64,000 nucleotides of DNA from Clitoria ternatea (lineage: Eukaryota; Streptophyta; Magnoliopsida; Fabales; Fabaceae): contig CM075669.1 of NCBI GenBank assembly GCA_037962975.1, positions 116,142,501 through 116,206,500 of the forward strand. The letters run 5' to 3'. Positions 33,456 to 45,635 of the stretch are shown here, in pieces. Position numbers and translations under genes: made by a program. Within the stretch, counting starts at the first letter, position 1. Every line of letters starts with the position of its first letter. A model generated the notes under the pieces. The model did not search any database, was not told the DNA's origin, and was given only the letters and a program-made list of their open reading frames with translations.

Positions 33456-35400
33456 GGGTTGCACCATCCACTTTATGAAAAGGAATAAAGTGAGCCATTT
33501 TACTAAATCTATCCACTATAACAAAGATAAAATCCATTCCCTTTTGGGTCCTAGGTAAGCCAAGCACAAAGTCCATAAATATGTCAATCTAAGGAGAACA
33601 TAGAGCAGATAAAGGTGTATAAAGACCATTGGTGATATTTTAGATTTAGCTTTTCTACAAACAATACACCTAGAGCATAGTCTTTCAACATCTTTTTTCA
33701 TTTTAGGACAATAAAAGTGTTCATTTAATGTGGATAATGTTTTATCTCTTCCAAAATGATCATTTAAACCTCCCTCATGGCTTTCTCTAACAAGTAATTC
33801 TCTTAAGGAACTCCTAGGAATGTGAATCCTATTGGCTTTGAAAAGATAGCCATCTAAAATATTGAATCCCTTATGAAATGTATTTGAACTAGATGAGTTG
33901 TAAATTGTTGAAAAATCTAAATCATTTTGATATAAATTCCTTATTTTATCAACTCCTAGAATCTTAGCTCCAAGGGAAGCTAGCAAATTATGTCTTCTTA
34001 ACAAAACATCAACCACAATATTAGATTTGACATTCTTGTACTTAATAACAAATGGAAATTGTTCCAAGAATTCAACCCATTTAGCATGTCTTTTGTTTAA
34101 TTTATATTGCCCTTTGATATGCTTTAGTGATTGATGATCACTATGAATTATAAACTCTTTAGAGATCAAGTAATACTCCCAAGTTTGTAGGGCTCTAACT
34201 AAGGCATAAAATTCTTTATCATATGTAGGGTAGTTAAGGGCAAACCCATTGAGTTTTTCACTAAAAAAATACAATATGTGGCCTTCTTGTAACAAGACTG
34301 CTCTTATTCCTACATTAGATGCATCACACTTTAGCTTAAAGGTTTTAGAAAAATTAGGCAATGTTAAAATTGGAGCATGAGTGAGTTTATCCTTAAGGTC
34401 ATTAAAAGCTTTTTCTTGCCTTAGACCCCATATAAAAAGAACATTTTTCTTAACCAACTCATTGATTGGTGAGACCAAGGTAGAAAAATCTCTTACAAAC
34501 CTTCTGTAGAAACTAGCCAAACCATGAAATCTTCTAACTTCATTAATAGTTTTAGGTGTTGGCCAATCTTGTATTGCTTTAACCTTAGCATGATCAACTT
34601 CTACCCCTTTTGAACTAACCACAAATCCAAGAAAGACAATACTATCCATACCAAAAGAACATATTTCAAAATTTTCATAAAGGTGATTTGATTTGTTCTC
34701 AAGGTAAGCATAACTTGTCTAAGATGTTCAAAGTAAGAGGTTATGGTCTTAGAGTAAATCAGAATATCATCAAAGCATACCACAACAAAGTGCCCAATAA
34801 ATTTTCTTAAAACATGGTTTATCAATCTCATAAAAGTACTTGGTGCATTTGTTACAAAAGTCATAATTAGCTACTCATACAATCCAAGTTTGGTCTTAAA
34901 AGCAGCTTTTCACTCATCACCCTCTTTGATTCTTAATTGGTGATCTCCATTTTTAAAGTCAACCTTGGAGAATATAATGGAGCCACTCAGTTCATCAAGC
35001 ATATCATCAAGTCTAGGTATTGGATGCCTATACTTAATGGTAATATTATTAATGGCTCTACAATTAGTGCACATTCTTCATGAACCGTCTTTTTTGGGAA
35101 CAAGTAAAATAGGTAAGGGACATGGACTTAAGCTCTCCCTTATCCGTCCCTTATATAGTAGTTCATCTTGTTCTTCTATCTCTAGGCTTTCCTTTAGATT
35201 ACATCTATATATAGGCCTATTAGGTAAGCTAGCACCTGGGATTAAATTTATTTAATGTTCGATGCCCCTAATAGGAGGTAATCTATTTGGTATGTCTTTT
35301 GGAAAGATGTCCCTAAATTCTTCTAAGAGGTTTTGAACTCCTTTGGGCAAACTAGAAGGGGAAGACCCATTGAGCACACAGAAGTGCTAGGAGTATCTTT
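33456..35400 (-). pseudogene. CRM-type pol (RT, RNase H, partial integrase)
   Basis: Open from 34649 to 33516: RT thumb (VFLGFVVSSKGVEVDH), RNase H (CDASNVG, HSDHQSL) and the integrase HHCC finger (HEGGLNDHF, CSRCIVC). RT palm is at 34864-34601 in another frame, with CFDDIL where YFDDIL is expected. The integrase frame is shifted after SPM (about 33620), runs to HFIPFHK and then jumps to the LTR, so the second catalytic Asp and the Glu are missing. Confidence 0.8.
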
Positions 35401-37198
35401 AGGATACATGACATACAAGGGTTAGTGAAGAAGCAGGGCTTGCTTCACATCATGTTTAGTTTCTAAGAAATTAATTTTAGAGTCATCATGTATGACAAAT
35501 CCTTTGCCTTTGTTATCTTTTTTGGTTTTTCTATGTTTTTCTTTTTGTTGAGAAGAGGAAAGACCTACTTCTCTGTCCCTCTTCAACTTCATCTGAAGCT
35601 GATCCTCTAAAACCTGTTGAGGAGTTAAGGGATGTAATACTATTTTCTTATTTTTATGTTTGAAAGTGAGGGTGCTAGAGAACCCCTCATTGATGACCTT
35701 CTTATCAAATTGCCAAGGTATTCCTAAAAAGATGTAGGTTGCTTCCATAAGAACTACATCACACATTACTTTATCCTTATATGATCCTATGGTGAAGGCT
35801 ATCAAGACTTGTTTATTTACTAGCATCTCACCTCTCTTATTTAACCATTAGATTTTATATGGCCTAAGGTGATCTACTAGATTTAAGCCCATTTTGTGGA
35901 CTGGCCTTTGACTAGCCACATTTGCACAACTTCCACTGTCCATAATTAGAGAACAAAGTTTTTCATTTATATAACATCTTGTGTAAAAGATGTTCTAATC
36001 TTTGTGTAAAGTCATCAACCTTTACATGACTTCTAAGAAGTCTTCTAATCATGTAAAGTTCACATGATCCCTAGAATATACTTATTTTCATATGAGCCAC
36101 TACTTGAGTTATCACTTGAAGAGTGAACATCAAAATTAGAGTCTAATTGACTTGAGTAGTTCCCATTATTTTTCAAAATCATAGTTTTCTTTGTAGGACA
36201 GTTAGAAGCAATATATCCTCTGCCTAGACATTTAAAATATTTGATGCTAGAAGATTTGGAAGAAGGTTTTGATGTAAAGTCATGTTTATCTTTATTTGTT
36301 AAATAGATTTTACCTTCTTTATGCAACTCACTCTTTACATGTAGAGAAGAAGCACCCACTCCCTTCTCCCTAGGTTTTCTTTCAATCATTTCTTTCTTCC
36401 TAAGGCTAGAATCCTTCTTGCCCTTCCACTTGGGCCTAAAGGGTTTGTAGTCCTATTTATTATAGGAGTCCCTCTCACTTAATTGGCTTTCTACCTTGGT
36501 ACACTAGTGTAATTATTTCTTAATGTCTACATGTGATAAAAGCTCTACCCTATTCTTTATGTTCCTATTGAGGCAATGTAAGAATCTGTACATTAGGGTT
36601 TCTTCATCTTCTTCTATATTATCCCTAATCATTGCTATTTCTAAAGCCTTATAATAGTCTTCTACAGATTTTGTACCTTGGGTGAGCCTATTTAACTTTG
36701 CTAATAGTTTCCCTCAATAATAGTTTGGAACATATCTTTTTCTTAGGAGTACTTTTAGATCTACCCGGTCTTCAATTTGAAGAAAATTATCTTTTCTTCT
36801 TTCTTTACAGATTTGAGTCCACCAAATCAAAGTGTATTTTTTAAAAGAAAAGGTTGTTATCCTAACCTTTTTATCTTCTTTTATTTGATGGGAGTTGAAG
36901 AATTATTCAATCCTCATCTCCTATTCAAGATAGGTCTCCACATCACTTTTACCATAAAAGGGTGAGATCTCTAGTTTTACTTCTCTCAAACCTACATCCT
37001 TTTGTGATGTATTCTCGACCTAAATTCATCCTCACTATCACTCTCCTGATGCCTAGTATGTCTTTGATTTCTATCCTTGTTTTTATGTCTAGATTGATCA
37101 TTTTTATTTTCTAGGTTATCTAACCTAGTGTTGATTTTATTCAAATTTTCCATAATCAACCTAAGTAAGGACATATTATCTCTATCACTAGATGACAT
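35401..37198 (-). pseudogene. CRM-type gag and protease region, broken
   Basis: Gag starts at 37198 (MSSSDRDN) and its frame ends at 36992. A zinc knuckle FKCLGRGYIASNC lies near 36235 with His replaced by Tyr. A protease-linker piece is open at 35826-35422. Several stops and frameshifts separate these parts. Confidence 0.75.
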
Positions 37199-38830
37199 GT
37201 TTGAAAATCAAAGAAGTAAACAAAGGCAAACAATTGATATTCTAGTCGAGGATGTATGGAAAACAAGGATTAAAATGCAAATGAAAACCTAAGATGCAAA
37301 GGTATATTATACTAAGATGTTCTATACTATGATGTCTTCCTAGGATGTTATACTAGAATTGTGTTGTACTAGGATGTAGGACTAGGTTTGTTATGAATTA
37401 AGAAACAATGTACACTAGTCCTACATTCTTAACCAATTTTGTTATGTATAGGAAAAAAACTAACCTGGTTAGGTGTAACCACTAACAACCTTAATTAGTT
37501 ATGGAGGTTATTAGTTGAATTTAATCCTAATTAGTTAAGACAATATCCTAACAATTAAACTAATTCGATTTTATGAATCCTAACAACTAACCAATTTGGT
37601 TGAAACAACCTAACAAACCTAACCAATCCAACTAAAAATTGTTAAAAGGTTATAACTCCTTAACTACTAACAAATTTAGTTGAAACTAACAACTAACCCT
37701 AAAAATTTAACTAGAATACAACTAAATGATGTTATGCTCTAACTAGCCAAATTTTAACCTTAAGGAAAACTAAAAATTTAACCCGTTGTCCAAAGTCCTT
37801 TGCTTGAAAATTAAATGTCCAAAACACAAGGACTTATAAGAAAATACAAGAAAATTGAAATATATGATTGAATTTTGTGTTACAAGGCTTTGCTCTCCTT
37901 ACAAAGTCTTCAAATTGTGTTCAAGTCCTCCAATTCCACACGACCTCAAGCTACACAAAATAACAAACTCAAAAAATGGTATTAGTTAGGTCAAAAACTG
38001 AATGCACTCTTCTCCCAAGTGTATCACTTAAATTCTTCTTCATTTAGGTTTCAAGTTATTTTGACCTTCTACAATTGTCACTTTCATCTTTTATTTCCCA
38101 AGTATGCTACCCTTAGAATTTAGAGTAAGAACTATCCCAAAGAATTCACAAAACTTGAGTTAAGAAGACAAGCAAACAAAAGTTAAAATTTGAAAAAGGG
38201 TAACTCAAAGTGGAATTTAAAGTTTGACAATGGAATTGACCTAAAAAGTAACAAAAGCACAATCGAAAGGAGTTTGTATTCTAAGGAATTAAGAGTTGTC
38301 GAATTGCACAGAGAGGAACATAAAACATGACAAGCAAAAAAAATTAAATGTATTCAAAGAAACAAGCATACTTAAAAACTCTAGAACTTCTAAAATGAAA
38401 TTTTGTGTAGGAAAAGGCTTTTGATGTAAAAATTGAATTTTGAAAAATGATGTTTGTTAGGCAAATTTCAATAATGAATTAGGCTTTTAACTTTTGTGAC
38501 AAAACTGTGTCACTTTTGTCTAAGAAGGGATTACACTTTCTTTTTCACTTTCGCTAAAAGGCCCTTTGAATTTTGTAATTTTTTGTGGAGGCTCAAACTT
38601 TTTTTTTCTTTTTGCTCTTTTTCATTTCACACTTTTTGTTCTTTCTTTTTTCTTTTCTAAAATAGAAATTTTGCACTTGGAAACATCCCAAGTCCAATTT
38701 TCAAGCACCTTTCACTAACACACCACATGCATCTTTTTCCAAAAATATTAGGTATGGAAGGGTAATGATTTTTTGACAACTTTTATACAAGATGGAATAG
38801 CCCTAGTTTTTAGAGTAAGGACCTAGATTC
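37199..38830 (-). other. Leader of second CRM-type element
   Basis: Rich in AACTAAC words on the plus strand, the complement of the TTAGTT repeats in the first element's leader. No open frame of interest. Confidence 0.6.
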
Positions 38831-39981
38831 TTAGGACCTCTGAGAGTACTCTAATAAGTTTTCTAGAAGAAGTTAAGGATTCTGCTTGATCCCCTAAGTC
38901 ACTATGAGTAAGAAGAAATAATGAGGAAGGAAGTTCGTAAGATGTTAAGAGAGTACTAAGAATGAGAAAGATGTAAGACTTAGTAGAAAAACAGAGGATA
39001 GTGGAAGGAATAGAGGGTATTAAAAAGATAAAGATGTATAGTGATTAATAGAAGAAATTGGAAATGAGATGGAAAGATGAGTGAATGTTAGTACCGGTAA
39101 AATAAAATATCAAGTATTATATGTTATGTAAATAATTAATGATAATTAGTTCATCTTAAATTTATATTAGTTGATTAAGTAACCCTTTATAGTATTTTTA
39201 TGTTTAAGATAATTAATTAATCAACTAAGAATAATTAGTAAAAATTTAATTAATATAATTATACTTAATAATTATTAAATTTGATATATATAATAAGCTT
39301 TATTAGATTTTTAATTAATTATTAATATTTAAATAATAAAATATTAAAGGATTCCTCAGTGTTGCACTGTAGGACCCAGTTGACGATCTTTTCTGGTAAC
39401 TCGACCTGAGACTAGTACTCCCATGAGGAAACTAGTCATAGTAAGGTTTCCTTGTAGTAGATCAAGGATAACTGACTTGGTCTAACCGGACCAATCAACA
39501 CCTTTGATGTCACCTACGTTTGGTCGTGCATATACCCCGGAGTATCTAATGGTAGCATGGTCAGTCTCCGACGACTCGTTTTGACATTTTAGGAACTTTT
39601 CCTAAAGAGGTTGAGGCTTGATTCAGACTTTGTTAACCCTATTCTCATACAATCTCATTTTCTCAATTTAGCCTTAAAATTCAGCCTGCACGTCTTTGGT
39701 ATCCTGGACCTAACTTTTCCAAACAAAGCTTGAATGGAATGATTTTGGTTTCAATCACTTCATTTCAAAGAGATCTCTAACCTCTATTTCTTGTCTCGAA
39801 TCTCGATTCTTACTCTGTCATGCTCAAATTCGAGGATTAAGTAAACTTACCTTAAAATCATGTTATTCATGTTTTATCCTGTGCATGGTTTGTTCAAAAA
39901 TTCATAACTCTCTCGTATGACCTTCGATTCGCACAAGCCTTATGTTGAAATCTCTGTAACAAAATTCTCTACATTTTCTAT
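38831..39981. other. Unassigned repeat-like DNA flanking LTR D
   Basis: AT-rich to 39350, then more balanced sequence with an LTR-like look (ATTCATAACTCTCTCG near 39900). It continues beyond LTR D at 44837. No gene seen. Confidence 0.4.
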
Positions 39982-41761
39982 GAAGATGTAACATCCCGAA
40001 TCTTATTAAAAATAATTAAATAGAAAGAGTAAATATTAAATAATTATAAATGGGTTAATGAGTGTCCCAAAAATATTAGAATAATTAAATTTGGATTTAT
40101 TGTGGATATTTATGATTTATCAAGGCTTTAAGAGTTAAAGTTTATACTCGGTTAAAATATAGGTGTCGGACCAAGTATCTTCGATTGAGATGCCGTTGGT
40201 CAGGGCTGTTAAGAATAATATTGGGAATCTGAATATGTCTTCGAAATAATTTTTAGATAAGTATTGAGCTCGAACGGAGATCCTGTTTGTCATAAATAGG
40301 TAAGTTTTAATGAAGGGATTAAAATTAAAACCAAAACTCTCACTTTCTCTTCTCTTTTCACGTTTCCCCCTTTCCCTCTCTAAGGCAAAACACACTTATT
40401 TTTCACTATCATTCTTCCTCTTTATCTCATTTCCCTTCTTCTTCTCTAAAAACCCTAAGCATAGTGGTGTGCCTTCTCCCTTTCCACTTTCGTTTTGCTT
40501 CAAGCATTGGAAGAGATGAATAGTGATTAGAAGCTCTCCCTCTCCCTTGTATTTTCGTCTCTCCCTCTCTCCCTCTTTTGGAGCTCTCTCCATTTTTGGC
40601 TTGAGGTAAGTTTCCTCACCATTTTCTTGAATTCTAGCCTTAGGTTGTGGGTTATTATGAATCTTGGGAGTGTATTGTGTATGGGTAGATGTTGGGAAGC
40701 CATTAATGATGTGAAACCTTAAGGTGGGGTGTTTTTAATGTGAGTTTTATGAGGGCCTTGGAGGGTACACGAAAATGGCATGAAAATATGAGGTGTAATG
40801 ATGAGCATTGATGGTGGGTGTTGGGTTTTGATAAAACCCTAACCCTATAATTTAGGGAAAATGCAAAATATGAATGGGAAAATGTGTTTAATGATGTAAG
40901 AGAATATTGTTGATGAGGAGAAATAGCCAATGATGATGGTTGATGATTATTGATAATGATTGTTAGGTTTTGATAGAAACCCTAGCCCTAAGAATTTGGG
41001 GAAAATGTATATGTTGTGACTATGAGGATTGAATTGAAAGTGAATAAATGATATTTAATGGAAGTGTTGTTCTTTGTGATGATGGGTAGTGATAGAAATG
41101 GTGAAACATAGAGGATAAAACTCATGGATGGGTGTTGTTATGAAATGTGTAAGAATGAATGTGAATATTAAGGTCATAGTGATTATGATGGACTAATGAG
41201 ATTATAGGTGATAAGGTTTTGATGAGGCCATAGGCCATGATTTGTGCCATTAGAGTTTATTAATTAAAGATGGTTTACAAGAAGCAAGGATAGCTTATGT
41301 TGAGCTCTAAGTGACAATGATGATATTTGAAGGATTAATGTAATACGGGATTACATTATGTGATGGATTAGATATAGTTGTTATTGGGTATGGTTAGCCC
41401 TTTTAGACTTAGAGAATCTTGGTTTCGGGAGAGGAATTCCCGAAACCTAAAAAAATTGTGAAACCATGTTTATAACATGTTTAGGATATATTGTTGTACC
41501 TTGAAAGGCAAATTAATTGAGATATATGTATGTAATATGTAGATTATATTTCGGACAATGTGGCGGAATGTTTGGAACGTGTAGATCGTTGCGATTCTTC
41601 CCTTGAGGTAGGAGAGGAGTTTACATTCCAAATGCATGAGTTATGTAATTAATGATTATTGTATATAATGAAACTCATGCTTGCCTTGCCATGATTATGT
41701 TGAATGATGAGATAATTAATAATGTGATGAATATTATACTTGGCAATGGTGGATTCTTGAG

Positions 41762-41798
<37 letters not shown>

Positions 41799-42245
41799 AA
41801 TTGATAATGAATGTTTGAAGTTCCTTTGATGGAAGTGATGTTTATGTTGATAGAAAAATTGTTTAAAGTGTAAGGTTATGCCTTGATATTAATGCATAAT
41901 TGAGGAACTAATAGAGCCAAATAGAGTTTTATGAGAATTTAATGGCTTGTGATAGTCCCAATAGCTTCTATGCGTAGATTATGACTTGTAGAAATTGGAA
42001 TGAGCCAATTCCATTGAGAATAGGCCCTTGAGTTGCACAAAAGTGCCTCAAAATGGGTAAAACACATTTATGCGCATAAGTCACTCATTTTAAAGGATTT
42101 TTGAGTGAGGCCGACAGACACACGCCATAAATGGTGTAATTTAGTTGGTGTCAAAATTTGGTAGCATTTGGAGTTGATATGAAAAAGTTAGAGGGGTTGG
42201 AAGTCCAAAATTATGCATTTTCTACATAATTTCTACATTCTGATA

Positions 42246-42556
42246 GGTCGTAATCGATTAGATTATCAGTCTAATCGATTACGAGGATTTTGTTCCTATA
42301 GTAATCGATTGGCTTAATCGATTACAAACCTGTATGTAGCCCAGTAATCGATTGTGTTCGAGGGTGTAATCGATTAGAGACCCAACAGAATTAATGTAAT
42401 CGATTGTGTTCGAGGGTGAAATCGACTATGTACTAAAACAAAAATAAGGTAATCAATTACCCTAGTCTCGTAATTGATTATGTACAATACCTGATACATT
42501 ATACCACCTACGGAAGTGGTGTAATCGATTAGCTCTTACCCCGTAATCGATTATCA
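42246..42556. repeat. Paired dyad array, TAATCGATTA type (LTR D)
   Basis: Twelve dyads in six pairs. Centres read by eye: 42255/42276, 42306/42319, 42349/42371, 42401/42423, 42454/42475 and 42526/42548. Five pairs are 21-22 bp apart and one is 13. Pairs repeat about every 52 bp. Linkers such as GTGTTCGAGGGTG recur, so the array grew partly by duplication. Confidence 0.85.
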
Positions 42557-43494
42557 CTAACTAAATTGATTAAACCAACTTAGGATTTGCATTTTTACTT
42601 CTTTTGAGTACTTATCTTGTACTCCTTAGACCTTTAGGCCTACTTGACAATTAAATGGGATATTCTGAAACCTTCTTCCAATCCCATGCATACTTTTGGA
42701 ATAATTGCGAGCGAATTCACTAGGAGTATATGTGTGGTAGCCTTGGTGGTGATTGGGGAATGACTTAAGGCCTTGGTAAGTTACGTGCATGTCTAAATCA
42801 TGTTATGAAAACATGAATATACACCACCATTGATGTGATACATGATTGATAACGAAAATTAAAGGTTGTGGTTATATGATACACCTTGTATGATAATGAA
42901 ATTAATGAGGGGACAATTGAGTGGCAATGAGTTATGATAACTCAATGAAACTGAAATAGTATCTGTAATGATCAAAAAATGGATAAGGCCATACACATTG
43001 AATGATGATTAATGATGTTGGATGAAAAGGGATATTGTTGTTGAACATACCCTTGGTTTAATGGTGATTTATATTATTAATGATGACAATGGCATTGTGT
43101 TTGGTACAAGTGTAATCTTGTACATATAGATTTAATTGTATTGGCTAGCATGTGATGCTATGTACTTGAAATGTGTTTATCAACATGCCTCGATTGATTC
43201 CCGTGTGTGGACTCATACTTGATGCTTGCCATGCTTCTTGAATTCCATGCGTGGATTAATGTGAGAATGATATTATGGCTATTGAGATGTCAAGTACATG
43301 AATGATATGCCTTGAGGGGCTTTATAAATGATTGTATGTTATTGATTAAAAATACCAAATTAAAATATATCCCTATACAAGAGGGTGAGATATCCTTGTG
43401 AGGTTGATGGGCATATGCATTATTGCATTTTGCATTCATGGCATGGCATAACATTGAAATGTGGTTATGATCACAATGATGAAAGATCCTATGG

Positions 43495-43825
43495 GATTCT
43501 ATGAAGGGAGTACCCATTGCGAGGCGGGAAACCAACTTGATGATGATATGATATTGAGTCGGTGGTTGCGATCACTTGGTTGTTGAAATGAAAAAGGGCT
43601 TGCGAGTTCCTATGATGCCCGTGGTTGCAATCACAAGGCGGGAGTACCCCTTGCGAGGCGGAAAACCCATGTGAATGAATGATGTAGTGGTTGCGATCAC
43701 CTGTTGAAATAAAATCGGATCCGTGCATATGCATTATTAAATAGTTGACATATGCATTAGTCATAGGTGCATGGCATTTGAGATGGGATGACCACGAGAT
43801 GAGGAACCCCTTGCGAGGAGGAATT
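43495..43825 (+). repeat. Degenerate tandem repeat in LTR D
   Basis: Alternating words GTGGTTGCGATCAC (near 43560, 43620, 43686) and CCTTGCGAGGCGG or variants (near 43510, 43648, 43805). LTR C has a GC-richer stretch at the matching position (25740-26060) without the same repeats. Confidence 0.6.
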
Positions 43826-44836
43826 GAGTAAAGATTTAATGAATTGATGATGATAACTTGTGAATGCCCTTGTTGATAAGTGGCAATATGATTGTGTATG
43901 TGCTTGCTTATGTTGTGAATTACGTTTCACGAGGCTTGTATGCCTATTATATCAATGTGATGATGATTGAATAATGAATTGATGATATTATAGCAAAGCA
44001 CACATGATGAATGAATGCATGTACACTTAATCACAAAATATTATATTGGTCATTTTGAATGTATAACTCACTCTCCCATGTGGTCTCCTTTTTAGCATTA
44101 TGATGCAGGTTGCCATGGGATGAGTTCAGATTTTAAATTGAAGTTTTAGGAAGGTAAATAGTGGTAGTTGAAATGCCTTGGCCGGCATCATTTGTGAATT
44201 TTAATATAATGAATAAATTGTATATGATGATATTGATGATTTGGTGATTTTGGTCATGTATAAGATAATTGTGAATGCATAAATGGTAAACCTATGTATT
44301 AGTACATAAGTGATGATTTGATGAGTGCTTGAGGAATTGAACTTGAATAATATACATTAATGATGAGAGTGTTTGGATTAATGCCAATAGGTGAATGAGT
44401 AGGTCAATTATGAGATATGGGCAGTGGTGATAGTTGGGGCATGACCCCGGATGTATATGCATATTTATATTATATCTTAGGCAATGCATGTGTCTGTTGT
44501 AAGTGCATGAATGAGTTATAATAATAGGTTTATGTTAGGTGTTTGCATGCTTTGCCGAGCCTTTTCTTATATCATCATATATGGGACTAGGCGTATTCCT
44601 GGTATACACATTTTTCTTCTGCTGTAAACTCTACTATTTTCGTATACCGTTATGGGCGAATTAGTTGTCGATCCAATTATATGTTGATAAATCTCACTCT
44701 TCGGTTTTGTGGTTCGGGTCTTGATGTAGTCGAGATGGTATTTAGAAACTATTTCAAACGCGAAAAGTTTACTCACATTTTTATTATCTTGATTACATCA
44801 GGATCCAAGTCCAGAAATTCAGGGTGTTGCAGAAGA

Positions 44837-45630
44837 CATCAAAGGATAAATTCTTCTAGTTTAGTACATTTTTAGAGATCTTCATTGTTCCCTGTTTATC
44901 TTGTCACCATGCTGGCTATTTCCAGTAAAATGGGCATATCTCCCTCTTCTGTATAAGAATCGCTTTGTTCTTTTTGCTATGGATCCGTATCAAAGAAATC
45001 TACAAGTTTTATAAAGGACACGAAGACCAATTTCTAAAGTAAAAATAACCACTTTCTACAACCCTAACTGATTCAGGAGCAATTGGATCATCCTGTTTTA
45101 TTTTGAGCATATCTCAAGCTACCGATCTTGGATCCTCATAAATGATATATCAAATTAAAGGGAAAAAGAATATATATAAACTTCATGTTGGCCACTTTTC
45201 GAGATTCCCATCCCATGAATTAATCTGTAATTGTTTTTAACCTCTTTAATTTTTGGTTCCTAAAAATTCTACACGCCTTAAATTCTTGCGTAATAAGTTA
45301 ATTTTTCGGCCACTGGTTTCCAACAACACTACCACCGTCTGAAACCTCAGAGGTGAGGTGTCACCACCACCGTCCGATACCTCAGAGGTGAGGTGTCACC
45401 ACTATAGCACACCTGCTCCTCCATTTGAGTTACACGACCACACTCCTTGCTGCACAAATTCACCACCACCTAATTTTCTTATTCCACAAGGAGAAAGCAT
45501 GGCATGGTATTATGTCATGACATGCTATGGTATTATGACATGACATGCTACATGGTTAAATCATGTATATATATAGTTGTACGCTGCTTTCTTATCAGGT
45601 GTGCCCAATTCCTGTAAATTCCTCACGCTG
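44837..45630. other. Unassigned DNA between LTRs D and E
   Basis: No gene recognised. It includes a 35-bp tandem duplication at 45332-45401 with CCTCAGAGGTGAGGTG in each copy, and short GACATGCTA repeats near 45515-45555. Confidence 0.45.
45332..45401. repeat. 35-bp tandem duplication
   Basis: Two copies beginning CCACCGTC (45332 and 45367), nearly identical, each with a partly palindromic CACCTCAGAGGTG-like core. Confidence 0.7.
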
Positions 45631-45635
45631 CTTCT

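Larger units (their letters stand above)
32651..38830 (-). mobile_element. Second CRM-type element, truncated
   Basis: On the minus strand: leader (38830-37199), gag, PR, RT, RNase H, N-terminal integrase, then a deletion joins directly to the 3' LTR (about 33455-32651). The 5' LTR is absent and the leader loses similarity to the first element near 38800. It shares the CTACATCA LTR end and gag start MSSSDR with the 8841-17137 element. The site CTTGT (32646-32650) has no partner because the other end is lost. Confidence 0.75.
39987..44831 (+). mobile_element. Solo LTR D (4.8 kb)
   Basis: Starts TGTAACATCCCGAATCTT, ends CAGGGTGTTGCA, with perfect duplication GAAGA at 39982-39986 and 44832-44836. 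Collinear with LTR C over most of its length, including the start, the pyrimidine-rich stretch at 40335-40600, CACTCTCCCATGT and CATATATGGGACTAGGC. At the position where LTR C has CTCGCT dyads and CCGAGTG repeats, D has an AATCGATT array. An AT run is at 41764-41795. No coding interior. Confidence 0.85.
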
